DNA of 64,000 nt. Source: Pseudomonas hygromyciniae. GTDB taxonomy: Bacteria; Pseudomonadota; Gammaproteobacteria; Pseudomonadales; Pseudomonadaceae. The notes beneath the pieces are model-generated. The model ran no database searches. It saw only the letters and a list, made by a program, of their open reading frames with translations, and was not told where the DNA came from. The translations under genes were made by a program, and so were the position numbers. Positions within the stretch are counted from its first letter, which is position 1. Each line of letters opens with the position of its first letter. Shown piece by piece: positions 7,756-17,156 of this stretch. The stretch lies in assembly GCF_016925675.1 (NCBI RefSeq), contig NZ_CP070506.1:2974501-3038500 (forward strand). The letters are read 5' to 3'.

Positions 7756-8817
7756 TCATCTCGCCTGCATAGGCAATGCTTCGATGAGTCTCCACGCAAT
7801 CGTTCCCCCGGCGCGCAATGGTAGGCCCGTTTCATTCCCGAAACGGACCGTTTCGGGCACAGTCCAACTCTGCTTCTCCAGGGTGATGCTGTCGCTGTTG
7901 CGCGGTAGCCGGTAGAAGTCAGGCCCATGGAAGCTGGCGAACGCCTCCAGCCGCTCGAGCGCTGCAGCTTGCTCGAAGACCTCGGCGTAGAGCTCGATCG
8001 CAGCGTGCGCGGTATAAATGCCCGCGCAGCCGCAAGCGGACTCCTTGGCGTGACGCGAGTGCGGCGCGCTGTCGGTGCCGAGAAAAAACTTCGGGCTGCC
8101 TCCGGTGGCAGCGGCAACCAGCGCGCGACGGTGCGTCTCGCGTTTCAGCAGCGGCAAGCAGTAATGGTGCGGCCACAAGCCCCCCTCGAACATCGCGTTG
8201 CGGTTAAGCAGTAGATGGTGCGCAGTGATGGTCGCTGCGAGGTTTTCCGGGGCCTCGCTGACGAAATCGGCGGCCGTAGCGGTGGTGATGTGCTCCAGCA
8301 CCATGCGCAGGCCGGTGAACTCACGCACCAGTGGTTCCAGATGGCGCTCGATAAACACCGCTTCGCGGTCGAAGGTGTCGACGTCCGCTGAGGTCACCTC
8401 GCCGTGCATAAGCAGCGGCAGGTCGTGCCGCTCCATTGCCGCGAGCACCGAGTAGATGCGTTTCAGGTCGCTCACACCGCTTGAGGAGTTGGTCGTCGCG
8501 CCGGCCGGGTAATACTTGACCGCATGCACGACACCACTCGCCTTGGCCCGTGCGATCTCCTCGGGCGGCGTGGCCTCGGTGAGGTAGAGCGTCATCAGCG
8601 GCTCGAATGACATCCCCGCCGGCAACGCCGCCAGGATGCGCTCGCGGTAAGCCAGCGCCTGCGCCGTGGTTATCACGGCCGGCTTGAGGTTGGGCATGAC
8701 GATGGCGCGCGCAAACCGCCGCGCCGTGTCGGGGAGTACCGAGGCCAGTACGTCACCATCGCGTAGATGCAGGTGCCAGTCATCGGGGCGGGTCAAGGTC
8801 AGGCGCGTCTTACTCAT
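7756..8817 (-). CDS. pyrC: Dihydroorotase, class II (PyrC)
   Basis: PyrC interconverts N-carbamoyl-aspartate and dihydroorotate in pyrimidine synthesis. The protein is 353 residues from the ATG at 8817, which gives the normal N terminus [19 protein letters not shown] with the metal-binding H-L-H near residue 15. Other zinc-site parts are the K in [15 protein letters not shown] near 100, L-L-M-H-G-E-V near 140, L-E-H-I-T-T near 175, and the catalytic G-T-D-S-A-P-H near 250. A longer upstream frame overlaps the preceding gene and is not used. Ten bases separate it from the upstream stop. PyrC paralogues appear in zinc-starvation regulons of pseudomonads, but none of the usual companion genes is seen here. 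Confidence 0.92.
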   Translation of the reverse strand: MSKTRLTLTRPDDWHLHLRDGDVLASVLPDTARRFARAIVMPNLKPAVITTAQALAYRERILAALPAGMSFEPLMTLYLTEATPPEEIARAKASGVVHAVKYYPAGATTNSSSGVSDLKRIYSVLAAMERHDLPLLMHGEVTSADVDTFDREAVFIERHLEPLVREFTGLRMVLEHITTATAADFVSEAPENLAATITAHHLLLNRNAMFEGGLWPHHYCLPLLKRETHRRALVAAATGGSPKFFLGTDSAPHSRHAKESACGCAGIYTAHAAIELYAEVFEQAAALERLEAFASFHGPDFYRLPRNSDSITLEKQSWTVPETVRFGNETGLPLRAGGTIAWRLIEALPMQAR

Positions 8818-8827
8818 GGATGGCTCC

Positions 8828-9682
8828 TCAGGGATTGCAGTAGTCGCAATAGCGCGGATCGGCGTATTGCCGGTCGGTGCGCTCGCGGGTCTCGCGATGC
8901 GCGCACTTGAGGCATCCATGAACCTCGGCGCGGGTTTCGCGGGTCGGCGCATCACAGTCCGTACAACGCAGCCCAGGCACGCGCTCGACGATCCAGAACC
9001 CCGGCGTACTGCAGGCTGGACACAGCGAGCAGAGCTTTTTTGCCAGATCCTCAGCCGCACGGCGGATATTCTCCATACGCGTGGGATTGGCATGGGCGCG
9101 CCCGTCGGTTTCGAGAAAAACCCTGCCGCTGGCCGATTGCTCCCGCGCCCAGGCAAAGGCGGCCTCCAGCGTCGCCCAAGAGGCGATGCCTTTGCGAATA
9201 CGCGGATCGGCCTCGCTGTCAGGACGCAGCACCAGATGGTGCTCGGGAAATCCCGTTTGGTGGGCGAAGGATTCGGCCTCAGCCCAGCTGGCCGTCAGCA
9301 GGTGGGCGCTCTTTGCATTGCCCTGGGCGACGCCGACCACCTCGATTGCGCGGATATCGTCTATGAAAATCAGCAATTCCATGTTCCAGGGAAACATTCC
9401 CGCGAACGGATCAGGGCCAAAGGAGCCTTCGCTGGCAAGCCCCAGTGGCAGTCCGGAAATCTGCATGCCGATACGCGCCTTCTGGCGCACAGCTTCTATC
9501 TGCGAACCAGCACGGGGGATGTCGCGGGTGAAGGTACCTAACAGGTCGGTGTCATACCCGGTGACAAGCTCCACCCTGCAACCGAGCGCGAGTTCCAGCA
9601 CTGGCGCGAGCACCTTTTCCTTGCCGTGCTGGGTGAGCAGCGCGACGCGCTGACCCCGGTAGAGATGGTGGGTAAAGTGCAT
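8828..9682 (-). CDS. DUF6671-like protein with C-terminal cysteine pairs
   Basis: The protein is about 284 residues, starting at the ATG at 9682, one base beyond the TerC stop. It contains L-T-Q-H-G-K-E-K near residue 20, [14 protein letters not shown] near 45 and [14 protein letters not shown] near 80. These match what I recall of the uncharacterised DUF6671 family. The C terminus has four CxxC pairs (C-P-A-C, C-T-D-C, C-L-K-C, C-D-Y-C), suggesting one or two zinc-ribbon sites. Function is unknown. The L-A-S-E-G-S-F-G block resembles a conserved nucleotide- or phosphate-binding loop, but that is a guess. Confidence 0.75.
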   Translation of the reverse strand: MHFTHHLYRGQRVALLTQHGKEKVLAPVLELALGCRVELVTGYDTDLLGTFTRDIPRAGSQIEAVRQKARIGMQISGLPLGLASEGSFGPDPFAGMFPWNMELLIFIDDIRAIEVVGVAQGNAKSAHLLTASWAEAESFAHQTGFPEHHLVLRPDSEADPRIRKGIASWATLEAAFAWAREQSASGRVFLETDGRAHANPTRMENIRRAAEDLAKKLCSLCPACSTPGFWIVERVPGLRCTDCDAPTRETRAEVHGCLKCAHRETRERTDRQYADPRYCDYCNP

Positions 9683-9683
9683 A

Positions 9684-10643
9684 TCAGTTTGCTCTGCGCG
9701 TGGCGACCAAACTGGCAATTACGCTCGAGCCGATCAAGATCACGACGATGCCGAGCGAAGCCTGCACCGGTACGTGATACCAGGGCGCGATCAGCATCTT
9801 GGCACCGATGAAGGTGAGCACCATGGCCAGGCCGTATTTCAGTAGATGGAAACGATCCGCCACGTCAGCGAGTAGGAAATACAGCGCGCGCAGGCCCATG
9901 ATGGCGAAGATGTTGGAGGTGAAGACGATGAAGGGGTCGGTGGTGATGGCGAAGATGGCTGGAATGGAATCCACCGCGAACACCAGGTCGGTGACCTCGA
10001 TCATGATCAGCACCAGGAACAGCGGCGTGACATAGCGCACGCCATCCTTGAGCACGCTGAATTTTTCGCCGTGATAGTCTTCGGTAATGCGCAGATGCCG
10101 GCGCGCGAACTTGAGAACCGGGTTCTGCTCCAGATCGGGCACTTTCTCCGCCATGACCAGCATGCGTATGCCGGTGATCAGTAGGAAGGCACCGAAGATA
10201 TAGAGCACCCAGGAATACTCGCGCACCACCCAGGCTCCGGCGAGGATCATGATGGCGCGCATGACAATGGCACCGAGCACACCGTAGATGAGCACCCGGC
10301 GCTGGTATTCGGCTGGGACGTGGAAGGCCGTGAAGATCAGCAGGAAGACAAACACGTTGTCCACCGATAGCGACCACTCGATCAGATAGCCGGTGAGAAA
10401 TTCCAGCGCCTTCTGGTCGGCGATCTCCGGCCCCACCGTGCCGTTCAAATGCCACCACAGGCCGACGCCGAACGCGAGCGCGAGACTCACCCAGGCCAGC
10501 GTCCAGGCACCCGCTTCCTTGACGCTCACCTTGTGCGCCTTGTTGCCGCCGAACACGAACAGATCCAGCGCCAGCATGATCAGAACGAAAGCGATGAAGA
10601 CGGCCCACATCCAGGGTTCGCCGATGGAGATAGTAGGGCTCAT
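9684..10643 (-). CDS. TerC/Alx-family integral membrane protein
   Basis: The product is 319 residues with about eight to nine hydrophobic helices. It has the family motif E-W-S-L-S-V-D-N-V-F-V-F near residue 90 and a second acidic motif E-V-T-D-L-V-F-A-V-D-S-I-P near 220. These paired acidic motifs are the proposed metal path in TerC proteins. Alx, the Escherichia coli member, exports manganese and is controlled by alkaline pH through an RNA switch. The gap of about 60 bases to the upstream gene is one of the larger gaps in the operon, so an internal promoter is possible. Substrate is inferred only from the family. Confidence 0.9.
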   Translation of the reverse strand: MSPTISIGEPWMWAVFIAFVLIMLALDLFVFGGNKAHKVSVKEAGAWTLAWVSLALAFGVGLWWHLNGTVGPEIADQKALEFLTGYLIEWSLSVDNVFVFLLIFTAFHVPAEYQRRVLIYGVLGAIVMRAIMILAGAWVVREYSWVLYIFGAFLLITGIRMLVMAEKVPDLEQNPVLKFARRHLRITEDYHGEKFSVLKDGVRYVTPLFLVLIMIEVTDLVFAVDSIPAIFAITTDPFIVFTSNIFAIMGLRALYFLLADVADRFHLLKYGLAMVLTFIGAKMLIAPWYHVPVQASLGIVVILIGSSVIASLVATRRAN

Positions 10644-10705
10644 ATCAAAGTCCTGGGTTGTTTTTCAAAGAGGGCTTTCGCGCATCGCATAGAGCACCTC
10701 AAAAA

Positions 10706-11329
10706 TCACGGTGACGACAGTTTCAAACGAACCTCTACCTGGCCACTGCGGTGACGCAGCAGTGAGAGGTCGATAGATTCCTCGCCACGACTGAAGCGGT
10801 GTTGCTCGCCCTCGGTGGTAGCGGACATCACCTCTTGGGCATACCCGGCTGCGGCGAAGCCTGCGACGTAGTGCGCCAACACCGCTTCGAATGGCGCGCC
10901 CCCTGCGTAGCGCACCTCGACGGTCTGCCCGTCGCGCGCAAAGTGGCTGCGCACCAAGCCGGGGAAACGCGACACTGGCCCGACGTCGTTGCCACTGACG
11001 TCATTCGCTGGCAGATCCGTGCCTAGCCCTGGCAACCACTTGCCTGCCTGTTCCTTCACCCCCGCAGGCACCCACTGCTCGGCCTGCTCTCGCAGCCCGG
11101 GCGCAACCTGTTCGACCTGGGTCATGGCGTCACCGGCGAAACGCTTGCCCGCGTCGGTCACGACCGACCCCTGAGTCCACAACCAGGACAGGAGCGCAAT
11201 GCCAGCCCAAACCAGCAGGCCGATTAAAGCAAGCATCACCGCCGCCAGAATCAGCCAGGTGCGCGCCCGTATTCGCTTAAAACTCAATGCCACTTGCGCA
11301 AGAAATCCAGGCCTATCAAATCCACTCAT
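10706..11329 (-). CDS. Single-span membrane protein of unknown function
   Basis: The product is 207 residues, starting at the ATG at 11329, five bases after a GAGG. There is one clear membrane helix at about residues 24-48 (L-I-L-A-A-V-M-L-A-L-I-G-L-L-V-W-A-G). A long, probably extracytoplasmic, soluble domain follows. Its central part has amphipathic repeats around V-T-D-A-G-K-R-F-A-G-D-A, and the end is beta-rich. I do not recognise a domain. It lies seven bases after hpf and upstream of the TerC gene, so it is probably co-expressed with both. Confidence 0.65.
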   Translation of the reverse strand: MSGFDRPGFLAQVALSFKRIRARTWLILAAVMLALIGLLVWAGIALLSWLWTQGSVVTDAGKRFAGDAMTQVEQVAPGLREQAEQWVPAGVKEQAGKWLPGLGTDLPANDVSGNDVGPVSRFPGLVRSHFARDGQTVEVRYAGGAPFEAVLAHYVAGFAAAGYAQEVMSATTEGEQHRFSRGEESIDLSLLRHRSGQVEVRLKLSSP

Positions 11330-11336
11330 ATCAACC

Positions 11337-11660
11337 TCACTGAAACGGGCCATTCAAATGATTGTGGGCACACTGCCACTGGCGCTCCAGCATTCGTCCG
11401 GCGCGCTCCACTGCGCGATTGATCGCGATATAGAGGTCTGCCTCGGTGTCTTCGATGGAGACATCGGGGCAGCCCTCGGCACGAATTTGCAGGTAACAGT
11501 GGCGATCCTCCCCGCTGCCCCCGCTCACGCCGGACAGGCAGACGGTGATCAGCAGCCCCTGATCCTGAAAGCGACTTAGGGCGAACTGCAACCGTCGCTC
11601 TACATGGGCACGCAACTCCTCGGTCAGCGTGATATCGCGGGTCTGGATGTCGATTTGCAT
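11337..11660 (-). CDS. hpf: Short HPF/RaiA-family ribosome hibernation factor
   Basis: The protein is 107 residues from the ATG at 11660, with GGAG six bases upstream. It has the beta-alpha fold of ribosome hibernation factors: an M-Q-I-D-I-Q-T-R-D-I-T-L-T opening, an H-V-E-R-R-L helix near residue 24, and a final I-N-R-A-V-E-R-A-G-R helix. It lacks the extra dimerisation domain of long HPF. Such factors bind the decoding region of 30S subunits and protect idle ribosomes in stationary phase or stress. It is the promoter-proximal gene of the operon that diverges from the NhaR-like regulator. Pseudomonads have another hpf near rpoN, so this one is probably an extra copy. Confidence 0.85.
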   Translation of the reverse strand: MQIDIQTRDITLTEELRAHVERRLQFALSRFQDQGLLITVCLSGVSGGSGEDRHCYLQIRAEGCPDVSIEDTEADLYIAINRAVERAGRMLERQWQCAHNHLNGPFQ

Positions 11661-11714
11661 CCCATACTCCTTTAACCCCAATGCGGGGTTACATGGGGTA
11701 ATCCTAGGTTTGCT

Positions 11715-11734
11715 TCTGCATCAAGAAAAGCAGA
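11715..11734. promoter_or_regulatory. Candidate LysR-type operator between hpf and nhaR-like gene
   Basis: TCTGC at 11715-11719 and GCAGA at 11730-11734 form a perfect interrupted palindrome with a ten-base spacer. The T and A at its edges fit the T-N11-A rule for LysR-type regulators. It sits in the 124-base gap between the divergent hpf and nhaR-like genes, where an autoregulatory site would be expected. A GC hairpin (AACCCC at about 11674-11679 with CGGGGTT after it) lies closer to hpf and would be in its mRNA leader. Confidence 0.5.
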
Positions 11735-11784
11735 TTATTCTTTGCGATTAATTCGCCACAGACTGATAGTGAGCCTCACTGCCC

Positions 11785-12698
11785 ATGCTGAACTACAAAC
11801 AGCTTCACTATTTTTGGAACGTCGCTAAGGCCGGAAGCATCACGCGTGCCGCCGAACGGCTGCATCTCACTCCCCAGACGATTAGTGGTCAGCTCGCCGA
11901 GCTTGAGCGTTCATTGGGCACGGATCTGTTCCGCCGTATTGGTAGGCGTCTCGAACTGACGTCTGCGGGAAAACTGGCGCTGTCCCATGCCGACGAGATC
12001 TTCCAGATAGGCAACGAACTCGAACAATCGTTACGCAGTGGTGCCGGCAGCGGAGAACAGTCGTTTCGGGTGGGGGTTGCCGACGCCGTGCCCAAATCGC
12101 TCGCCTATCAGTTGTTGGCACCAGCAATGGCACTCGCAGAGCCTGTGCGTCTCATATGCTACGAGGACAAGTTAGAGCGATTGTTCGCAGAACTGGCCAT
12201 CCACCAACTCGACCTGGTGATCGCTGATCGGCCGTTGCCCTCCGAGCTGGGGGTGAAAGGCTATAACCACGAGCTGGGGCGATGCACCGTCGCCTTTTAT
12301 GCGGTGCCGGAACTGGCCGCGCGCTACCGATCGACTTTTTCCGCGCTCCCTGGACGGTGCCCCTTTTTTTACTTCCGGGAGATAAGGTGGCGGTGCAGGC
12401 ACCGCTGACGCGCTGGTTTAACGAGCAACAGATCCAGCCACACATCATCGGTAAGTTCGACGACAGCGCACTGATGAAAGCCTTCGGCAAGGCCGGTGCC
12501 GGCATTTTCCCTGCGCCGGCAATACTGAGCAATGAAATTGGGGATCAGTATGGGGTCGAGGTCATAGGCTGCGCCCATGAGGTCATGGTGCGCTACTACG
12601 CAATCTCCATTGAGCGCAGACTGACCCATCCCGCCGTCGTGGCGGTTAGTGAGGCGGCGAAGCAATCCTTGTTCGTCGAAGGCGATCCTGTTCGGTAG
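11785..12698 (+). CDS. NhaR-like LysR-family transcriptional activator (frameshifted)
   Basis: The start M-L-N-Y-K-Q-L-H-Y-F-W-N-V-A-K-A-G-S-I and H-L-T-P-Q-T-I-S-G-Q-L form a LysR winged helix closely resembling NhaR, the sodium-responsive activator of the nhaA antiporter. A ligand-binding domain follows. Near residue 190 the frame is lost. Removing one base from the CCC at 12348-12350 and one from the T-run at 12364-12370 gives the conserved F-L-L-P-G-D-K-V-A-V and a total of 303 residues, the normal NhaR length. It is divergent from the long operon, with a candidate operator between them, so it is the probable regulator. No nhaA antiporter is adjacent. The frameshifts are likely sequencing errors, although loss of the regulator cannot be excluded. 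Confidence 0.85.
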
Positions 12699-12914
12699 CG
12701 TGGTGTTCTTGAGTGTGGTGTTCGCTTTAGCTCACGCTCCCTCAGCGCGAGTTTCTGTCGTGTGTCTGGCTCGATATCAAAAGGCGACACGAACTTTTTG
12801 CAACATTGAAGAGCGCCTGTACGGAAGTAAACCTGACTCTAGAGGCCTACGATCCCGAACGATCAGTCAATACGTTGGGCGAGGATCAGTGATTGTTCGT
12901 TGCTCAAGGGGAAA

Positions 12915-12947
12915 AGCAAATGGCTCGAACACGTCGAGCCATTTGCT
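12915..12947. terminator. Bidirectional-looking stem-loop after cysNC
   Basis: AGCAAATGGCTCGA at 12915-12928 pairs perfectly with TCGAGCCATTTGCT at 12934-12947 around a five-base loop. On the minus strand the stem is followed by TTTTCC, which suits an intrinsic terminator for cysNC, whose stop is 20 bases upstream. On the plus strand CTTTT follows within ten bases, so it may also end the nhaR-like transcript. The interval 12699-12967 otherwise shows no gene. Confidence 0.75.
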
Positions 12948-12967
12948 GAATGCCTTTTGTCGGTCTT

Positions 12968-14899
12968 TTACACGGTTTGATCCAGAAGGTGTGTTGATCC
13001 GATGACCCCGCGCGAACGTAGCAGCGCCAACACCTGCTTGACGCCTTCTTCCACCGACAGGCTCTGCGTGTCGATCACCAGATCGGCATTCAGCGGCACG
13101 TCATAGGGGAAGGACTCACCCGGGATATTGTCGACACCAGCTGCGTACAGGCCTTGCGGGTCACGCTCGGAGCAGACTTGCGGCGAAGCCTGCACATACA
13201 CGGTGATCAGACGCTCGGCACCGATCAGCGCCTTGGCCTGCTCACGGTCTTCGGCATCCGGGGCGACGAACGCGGCCAGGGTCAGCAGGCCAGCTTCGTT
13301 GAACTGACGCGCCACGTGGGCGGCACGACGCCAGTTCTCGGTACGCCCGGCACGGTCCTGCGGCAGGCCCTTGTTCAGGTCATGACGCAGGTTCTGGCCA
13401 TCCAGGACATAGACCGCACGACCCATATCGAACAGCTTGCGCTCCACGGAGTAAGCCAGGGTGCTCTTGCCAGCGCCGGACAGGCCGCTGAACAGCACGG
13501 TGGCGGGCTGCTGACCGAAACGGCTGACGCGCTCTTCGGTGGAAACGTGAGTCAGCTTGCCGTGATGGCCGCCAGAACCCTGAGCACCTACTGGTTCGGC
13601 GATGATCATACCGGCACCGACGGTGCCATTGGTCAGGCGATCGATGACGATAAAGGAGCCGGTGGTGCGGTTATGCGCGTAGCCGTCCAGCGCGATCGGT
13701 GCATCCAGAGCGATGCGCACCTGGCCGATTTCGTTGAACTGCAGGCTGCTCGCCGCGCCCTCTTCCAGGGTATTCACCTCGACCCGGTGATTGATGCTGG
13801 CAATCGAGCCCGGCACGTAGCTGGTGGCGCATTTGATGTCGTACTTCTTGCCCGGCAGCATCGGCTCCTCGGCCATCCACACCAGCATGGCGTCGAAGCT
13901 ATCGACCACCTGCGGGCGGTTGTCGCCATGCACCAGCATGTCGCCGCGCGATACGTCGATCTCATCTTCCAGGGTGATGGTGATCGCCTGACCCGGACCG
14001 GCCTGCTCCAGCTCACCTTCGTAGGTGACGATGGATTTGACCTTGCTGCCCTTGCCCGACGGCAGGGCGATAACTTCGTCGCCCTTGCGCACGATGCCGC
14101 TGGCCAGGGTGCCGGCAAAACCACGGAAGTTCAGGTTCGGACGGTTGACGTACTGCACCGGGAAACGCAGATCGGTGAAATTACGGTCACCGGCGACTTC
14201 CACGGTCTCGAGGATTTCCATCAGCGACTGGCCGGTGTACCAAGGCGAACGCTCGCTCTTGTTCACCACGTTGTCGCCCTTCAGCGCCGACATCGGCACG
14301 AAGTGCAGCGAGCTCGGCTTGAGCGAAATGCCCTCGGCGAACTGCAGGTAATCGGCCTTGATCTGCTCGAACACGCCCTGATCGAAGCCCTTGAGGTCCA
14401 TCTTGTTGATGGCCACAACGATGTGTTTGATGCCCAACAGGCTGGCGATAAAGCTGTGGCGCTTGGTCTGGGTCTGCACGCCGTAGCGGGCGTCGATCAG
14501 GATGATCGCCAGGTCGCAGGTGGAAGCACCGGTGGCCATATTGCGGGTGTACTGCTCATGGCCGGGGGTGTCGGCGATGATAAATTTGCGCCTGGCGGTG
14601 CTGAAGTAGCGGTACGCCACGTCGATGGTGATGCCCTGCTCGCGCTCGGCCTGCAGACCGTCGACCAGCAATGCCAGGTCGATATCATCACCGGTGGTGC
14701 CGACTTTCTTCGAGTCACGGGTGATGGCTTCCAGATGGTCTTCGTAGATCATCTTCGAGTCGTGCAGCAGGCGGCCGATCAGGGTGCTCTTGCCGTCGTC
14801 GACGTTGCCGCAGGTGAGGAAACGCAACAATTCCTTGCGCTCGTGCTGGGCCAGGTAGGCGAGGATGTCTTCGCTGATCAGATCGGATTGGTGCGACAT
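12968..14899 (-). CDS. cysNC: CysNC, ATP sulfurylase GTPase subunit fused to APS kinase
   Basis: This bifunctional protein of 643 residues activates sulfate. The CysN half is a translation-factor-like GTPase that drives CysD to make adenylyl sulfate, and the CysC half phosphorylates it to PAPS. G1 is G-N-V-D-D-G-K-S-T at residues 31-39. The G3 motif D-T-P-G-H-E-Q-Y lies near 110 and the G4 N-K-M-D near 165. A second P-loop, G-L-S-G-A-G-K-S-T, near residue 470 marks the kinase domain, followed by D-G-Q-N-L-R-H. It lies 12 bases after cysD on the same strand, which is the usual pseudomonad arrangement. The frame is intact. Confidence 0.96.
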   Translation of the reverse strand: MSHQSDLISEDILAYLAQHERKELLRFLTCGNVDDGKSTLIGRLLHDSKMIYEDHLEAITRDSKKVGTTGDDIDLALLVDGLQAEREQGITIDVAYRYFSTARRKFIIADTPGHEQYTRNMATGASTCDLAIILIDARYGVQTQTKRHSFIASLLGIKHIVVAINKMDLKGFDQGVFEQIKADYLQFAEGISLKPSSLHFVPMSALKGDNVVNKSERSPWYTGQSLMEILETVEVAGDRNFTDLRFPVQYVNRPNLNFRGFAGTLASGIVRKGDEVIALPSGKGSKVKSIVTYEGELEQAGPGQAITITLEDEIDVSRGDMLVHGDNRPQVVDSFDAMLVWMAEEPMLPGKKYDIKCATSYVPGSIASINHRVEVNTLEEGAASSLQFNEIGQVRIALDAPIALDGYAHNRTTGSFIVIDRLTNGTVGAGMIIAEPVGAQGSGGHHGKLTHVSTEERVSRFGQQPATVLFSGLSGAGKSTLAYSVERKLFDMGRAVYVLDGQNLRHDLNKGLPQDRAGRTENWRRAAHVARQFNEAGLLTLAAFVAPDAEDREQAKALIGAERLITVYVQASPQVCSERDPQGLYAAGVDNIPGESFPYDVPLNADLVIDTQSLSVEEGVKQVLALLRSRGVIGSTHLLDQTV

Positions 14900-14911
14900 A
14901 TTAACCCCTGC

Positions 14912-15829
14912 TTAGAAATAGCCCTGACGTTTTTTCTCTTCCATGGAACCGGCCCCATCGTGATCGATGACGCGGCCCTGACGCTCGGAAGTACGGGTCA
15001 GGAGCATTTCCTGAATGATGTCGGTCAGCGTGGTCGCAGTGGACTCCACCGCGCCGGTCAGCGGGTAGCAGCCGAGGGTGCGGAAACGCACCATTTTCTT
15101 GGTGATACGGGCTTTCTCCTCGTCCGACAGGTGCTCGAGGATGCGCTCGTCGTCGATCATGATCAGCGTGCCGTTCTTCTCGATCACTTCGCGCTCGGCG
15201 GCGAAGTACAGCGGCACGATCGGGATCTGCTCCAGGTAGATGTACTGCCAGATGTCCAGCTCGGTCCAGTTGGACAGCGGGAACACACGGATCGACTCGC
15301 CCTTCTTGACCTTGCCGTTGTAGACGTTCCACAGCTCGGGGCGCTGGTTCTTCGGGTCCCAGCGGTGCTTGCTGTCGCGGAACGAGTACACGCGTTCCTT
15401 GGCGCGGGATTTCTCTTCATCGCGACGGGCACCGCCGAAGGCGGCATCGAAACCATACTTGTCCAGGGCCTGCTTCAAGCCCTCGGTCTTCATGATGTCG
15501 GTGTGCTTGGCGCTGCCGTGGGTGAAGGGGTTGATGTTCTGCGCCACACCGTCCTGGTTAATGTGCACCAGTAAATCCAGCCCCATCTCGGCAGTCATCT
15601 TTGCGCGAAAACGGTACATTTCCTGAAATTTCCATGTGGTATCGACATGCAGCACGGGGAACGGCAGCTTGCCGGGAAAGAATGCCTTGCGTGCCAGATG
15701 CAGCATCACGGCGGAGTCTTTACCAATGGAGTAGAGCATCACCGGGTTGTCGAATTCGGCGGCCACTTCACGAATGATGTGGATACTTTCCGTCTCCAGC
15801 TGTTTCAGGTGGGTCAGTTTATCGAGCAT
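14912..15829 (-). CDS. cysD: CysD, sulfate adenylyltransferase small subunit
   Basis: CysD catalyses adenylyl transfer from ATP to sulfate together with CysN. The protein is 305 residues with the PP-loop [11 protein letters not shown] near residue 36. The conserved [14 protein letters not shown] lies near 130, [12 protein letters not shown] near 185, and [11 protein letters not shown] near 250. The start at 15829 gives the typical [12 protein letters not shown]. Frame and length are normal. Upstream lies not the usual chromosomal neighbour but a recombinase module, so this promoter region may sit at an island junction. Confidence 0.96.
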   Translation of the reverse strand: MLDKLTHLKQLETESIHIIREVAAEFDNPVMLYSIGKDSAVMLHLARKAFFPGKLPFPVLHVDTTWKFQEMYRFRAKMTAEMGLDLLVHINQDGVAQNINPFTHGSAKHTDIMKTEGLKQALDKYGFDAAFGGARRDEEKSRAKERVYSFRDSKHRWDPKNQRPELWNVYNGKVKKGESIRVFPLSNWTELDIWQYIYLEQIPIVPLYFAAEREVIEKNGTLIMIDDERILEHLSDEEKARITKKMVRFRTLGCYPLTGAVESTATTLTDIIQEMLLTRTSERQGRVIDHDGAGSMEEKKRQGYF

Positions 15830-15930
15830 GGCTACTCTCAGATTTCTTTTGGGTTACGGCTTGCGGGGCGTGAGCGTGAGCGTGAGGACTCTAGCACGGC
15901 ACAATCTTCTAAATGGACGACTGCTTAGAT

Positions 15931-15950
15931 CATAAATATCTATATTTATG
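15931..15950. promoter_or_regulatory. AT-rich palindrome upstream of cysD
   Basis: CATAAATA at 15931-15938 and TATTTATG at 15943-15950 form a perfect palindrome with a four-base spacer, about 100 bases before the cysD start. CysB, the sulfur-starvation activator, binds AT-rich sites in this type of position. Its consensus is loose, so the assignment is only a suggestion. A KfrA-type or recombinase site is an alternative because the kfrA-like gene ends nearby. Confidence 0.4.
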
Positions 15951-16023
15951 CCATTGCGTCGAGCCTCTTTCGCTCCGTTGTGGCGCATGCCTAGTGAGCG
16001 CGCCATTAGCCATACAAGACCGC

Positions 16024-17066
16024 TCACGGCTGCGCTCTGAATTCCGCGAGTTGACTGGACAGCACAGCTTTCTCTTGCAGGAGGAGCTGCTTGTCTGTGG
16101 TCACCTCGGTCAGTTGGGTTTCAGCTCGGGTTAAGCGTTCTGCCAGAAGACTCCGTTCCTTCTCGGTCACAGCCAGGCTCGTCCGTTTCTCAGCCAAACG
16201 CTGCTCATTAGCGCCATGATGCTGCTCTAGTGCCTGATGGATTCGTTTCAGCTCGGTGAGCTGAAACGCTGCCTGCTCATGCGCGCTGCGGCTCTGCGTC
16301 AGCGAGTCCTGGGTCGTGAGCAGGGCGCTCTGTAGGCGATCGTTGTCTTGTGCCAAGCGTTGTTCCTGAGCTTGCAGCTCGCCCAGACGTGCTTGCTGAG
16401 CGAGCAGGCGTTGCCGGAGCGCACTCAATTCTTGTTCCAGGTGATTGTGGCGTTGTTCAGCGCTCTGGCGCTCGTCGGCGCGTTGCTGAGCAACCGATAC
16501 CTGGTAATGCTCAGATTGCACCTGCGCTTGCTGCAGTTGTTGGGTCAGTGAGGCCACCTCGCAGGCGCGATCAGTCAGGCGCTGTTCGAATCCGAGCTTC
16601 TCACTGCCCAGGCTCGCTAGAGCAATCTCCTGACGGTGCACAGTTTCAGCCAGCACCTGGATGCGCGCGTTTGCCTCAATAAACGCCTGGGCCTGTTGCG
16701 CCTGAACGGTGAGTAACGCGTCGTGCTCCACGAAAGCTTGTTGCAACTGCTCCTGCAATGCCGCGGTGGCGGCCTGATGAATCTGCTCAGCCTGCTCGAC
16801 TTGCAGGACCGCATCCGCCTGAACTTTTTTCGTACACCCCTTTCACCGCCAGGACGAGCTCCGCCGGCAATCCCAGTTCGGCCTGCGCGACCGTGCCGGG
16901 ATGCGCGCTTTTCCAGCGTTTTAACAAGGGGGGCAATCGTGCTTTTGCTGCCGGTCCCGCCCAGGTCGGCGCGGATGCGGTCGATCGTCGGGCTGTGGCC
17001 CGCGGCCACGAGCCGGGCCGCCGCCTGGGCGACATGCACATAAAGGACGCCAGAACGGGCCATCAC
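16024..17066 (-). CDS. KfrA-like DNA-binding coiled-coil protein (two frameshifts)
   Basis: The corrected protein is about 346 residues. The N-terminal domain (V-A-Q-A-A-A-R-L-V-A-A-G-H-S-P-T then R-I-R-A-D-L-G-G-T-G-S-K-S-T-I) matches the KfrA_N helix-turn-helix. The rest is an uninterrupted glutamine-, glutamate- and leucine-rich coiled coil. KfrA of RP4-type plasmids binds its own promoter and helps partitioning. Two extra bases, in the G-run at 16928-16933 and the T-run at 16825-16830 (plus strand), explain the three frames. The start is a GTG at 17066 or the ATG at 17063, after GAGG. The divergent neighbour is a tyrosine recombinase, a pairing seen in accessory elements. Confidence 0.8.
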
Positions 17067-17087
17067 TACCTCGGATTTTTTCGTACC

Positions 17088-17108
17088 GTATTACGGACAA
17101 CGTAATAC
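17088..17108. promoter_or_regulatory. Inverted repeat at the kfrA-like promoter
   Basis: GTATTACG at 17088-17095 is followed, after the spacer GACAA, by CGTAATAC at 17101-17108. The palindrome begins about 22 bases upstream of the kfrA-like start. KfrA proteins bind palindromes at their own promoters, so this is a good candidate operator. It could also serve the divergent recombinase gene. Confidence 0.5.
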
Positions 17109-17156
17109 ATCGGTTTAAGTACAGAATAGCTAAGCCCGGTGAGACCGCCAGCTAAG

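Noticed and set aside
7756..8817. PyrC as part of a Zur-type zinc-starvation cluster
   Set aside because: No DksA2, FolE2, carbonic anhydrase or zinc transporter genes are nearby and no Zur-like box was noticed. The other genes do not fit that regulon.
7756..9156. A 466-residue form of PyrC
   Set aside because: The extra 113 residues overlap the DUF6671-like gene in another frame, and class II dihydroorotases begin at the M-S-K-T-R-L start used here.
13154..15574. An 806-codon open frame on the plus strand opposite cysNC and cysD
   Set aside because: It is antisense to two intact, clearly recognisable genes. Long antisense frames arise from GC-rich codon bias, and its peptide is histidine- and glutamine-rich without motifs.
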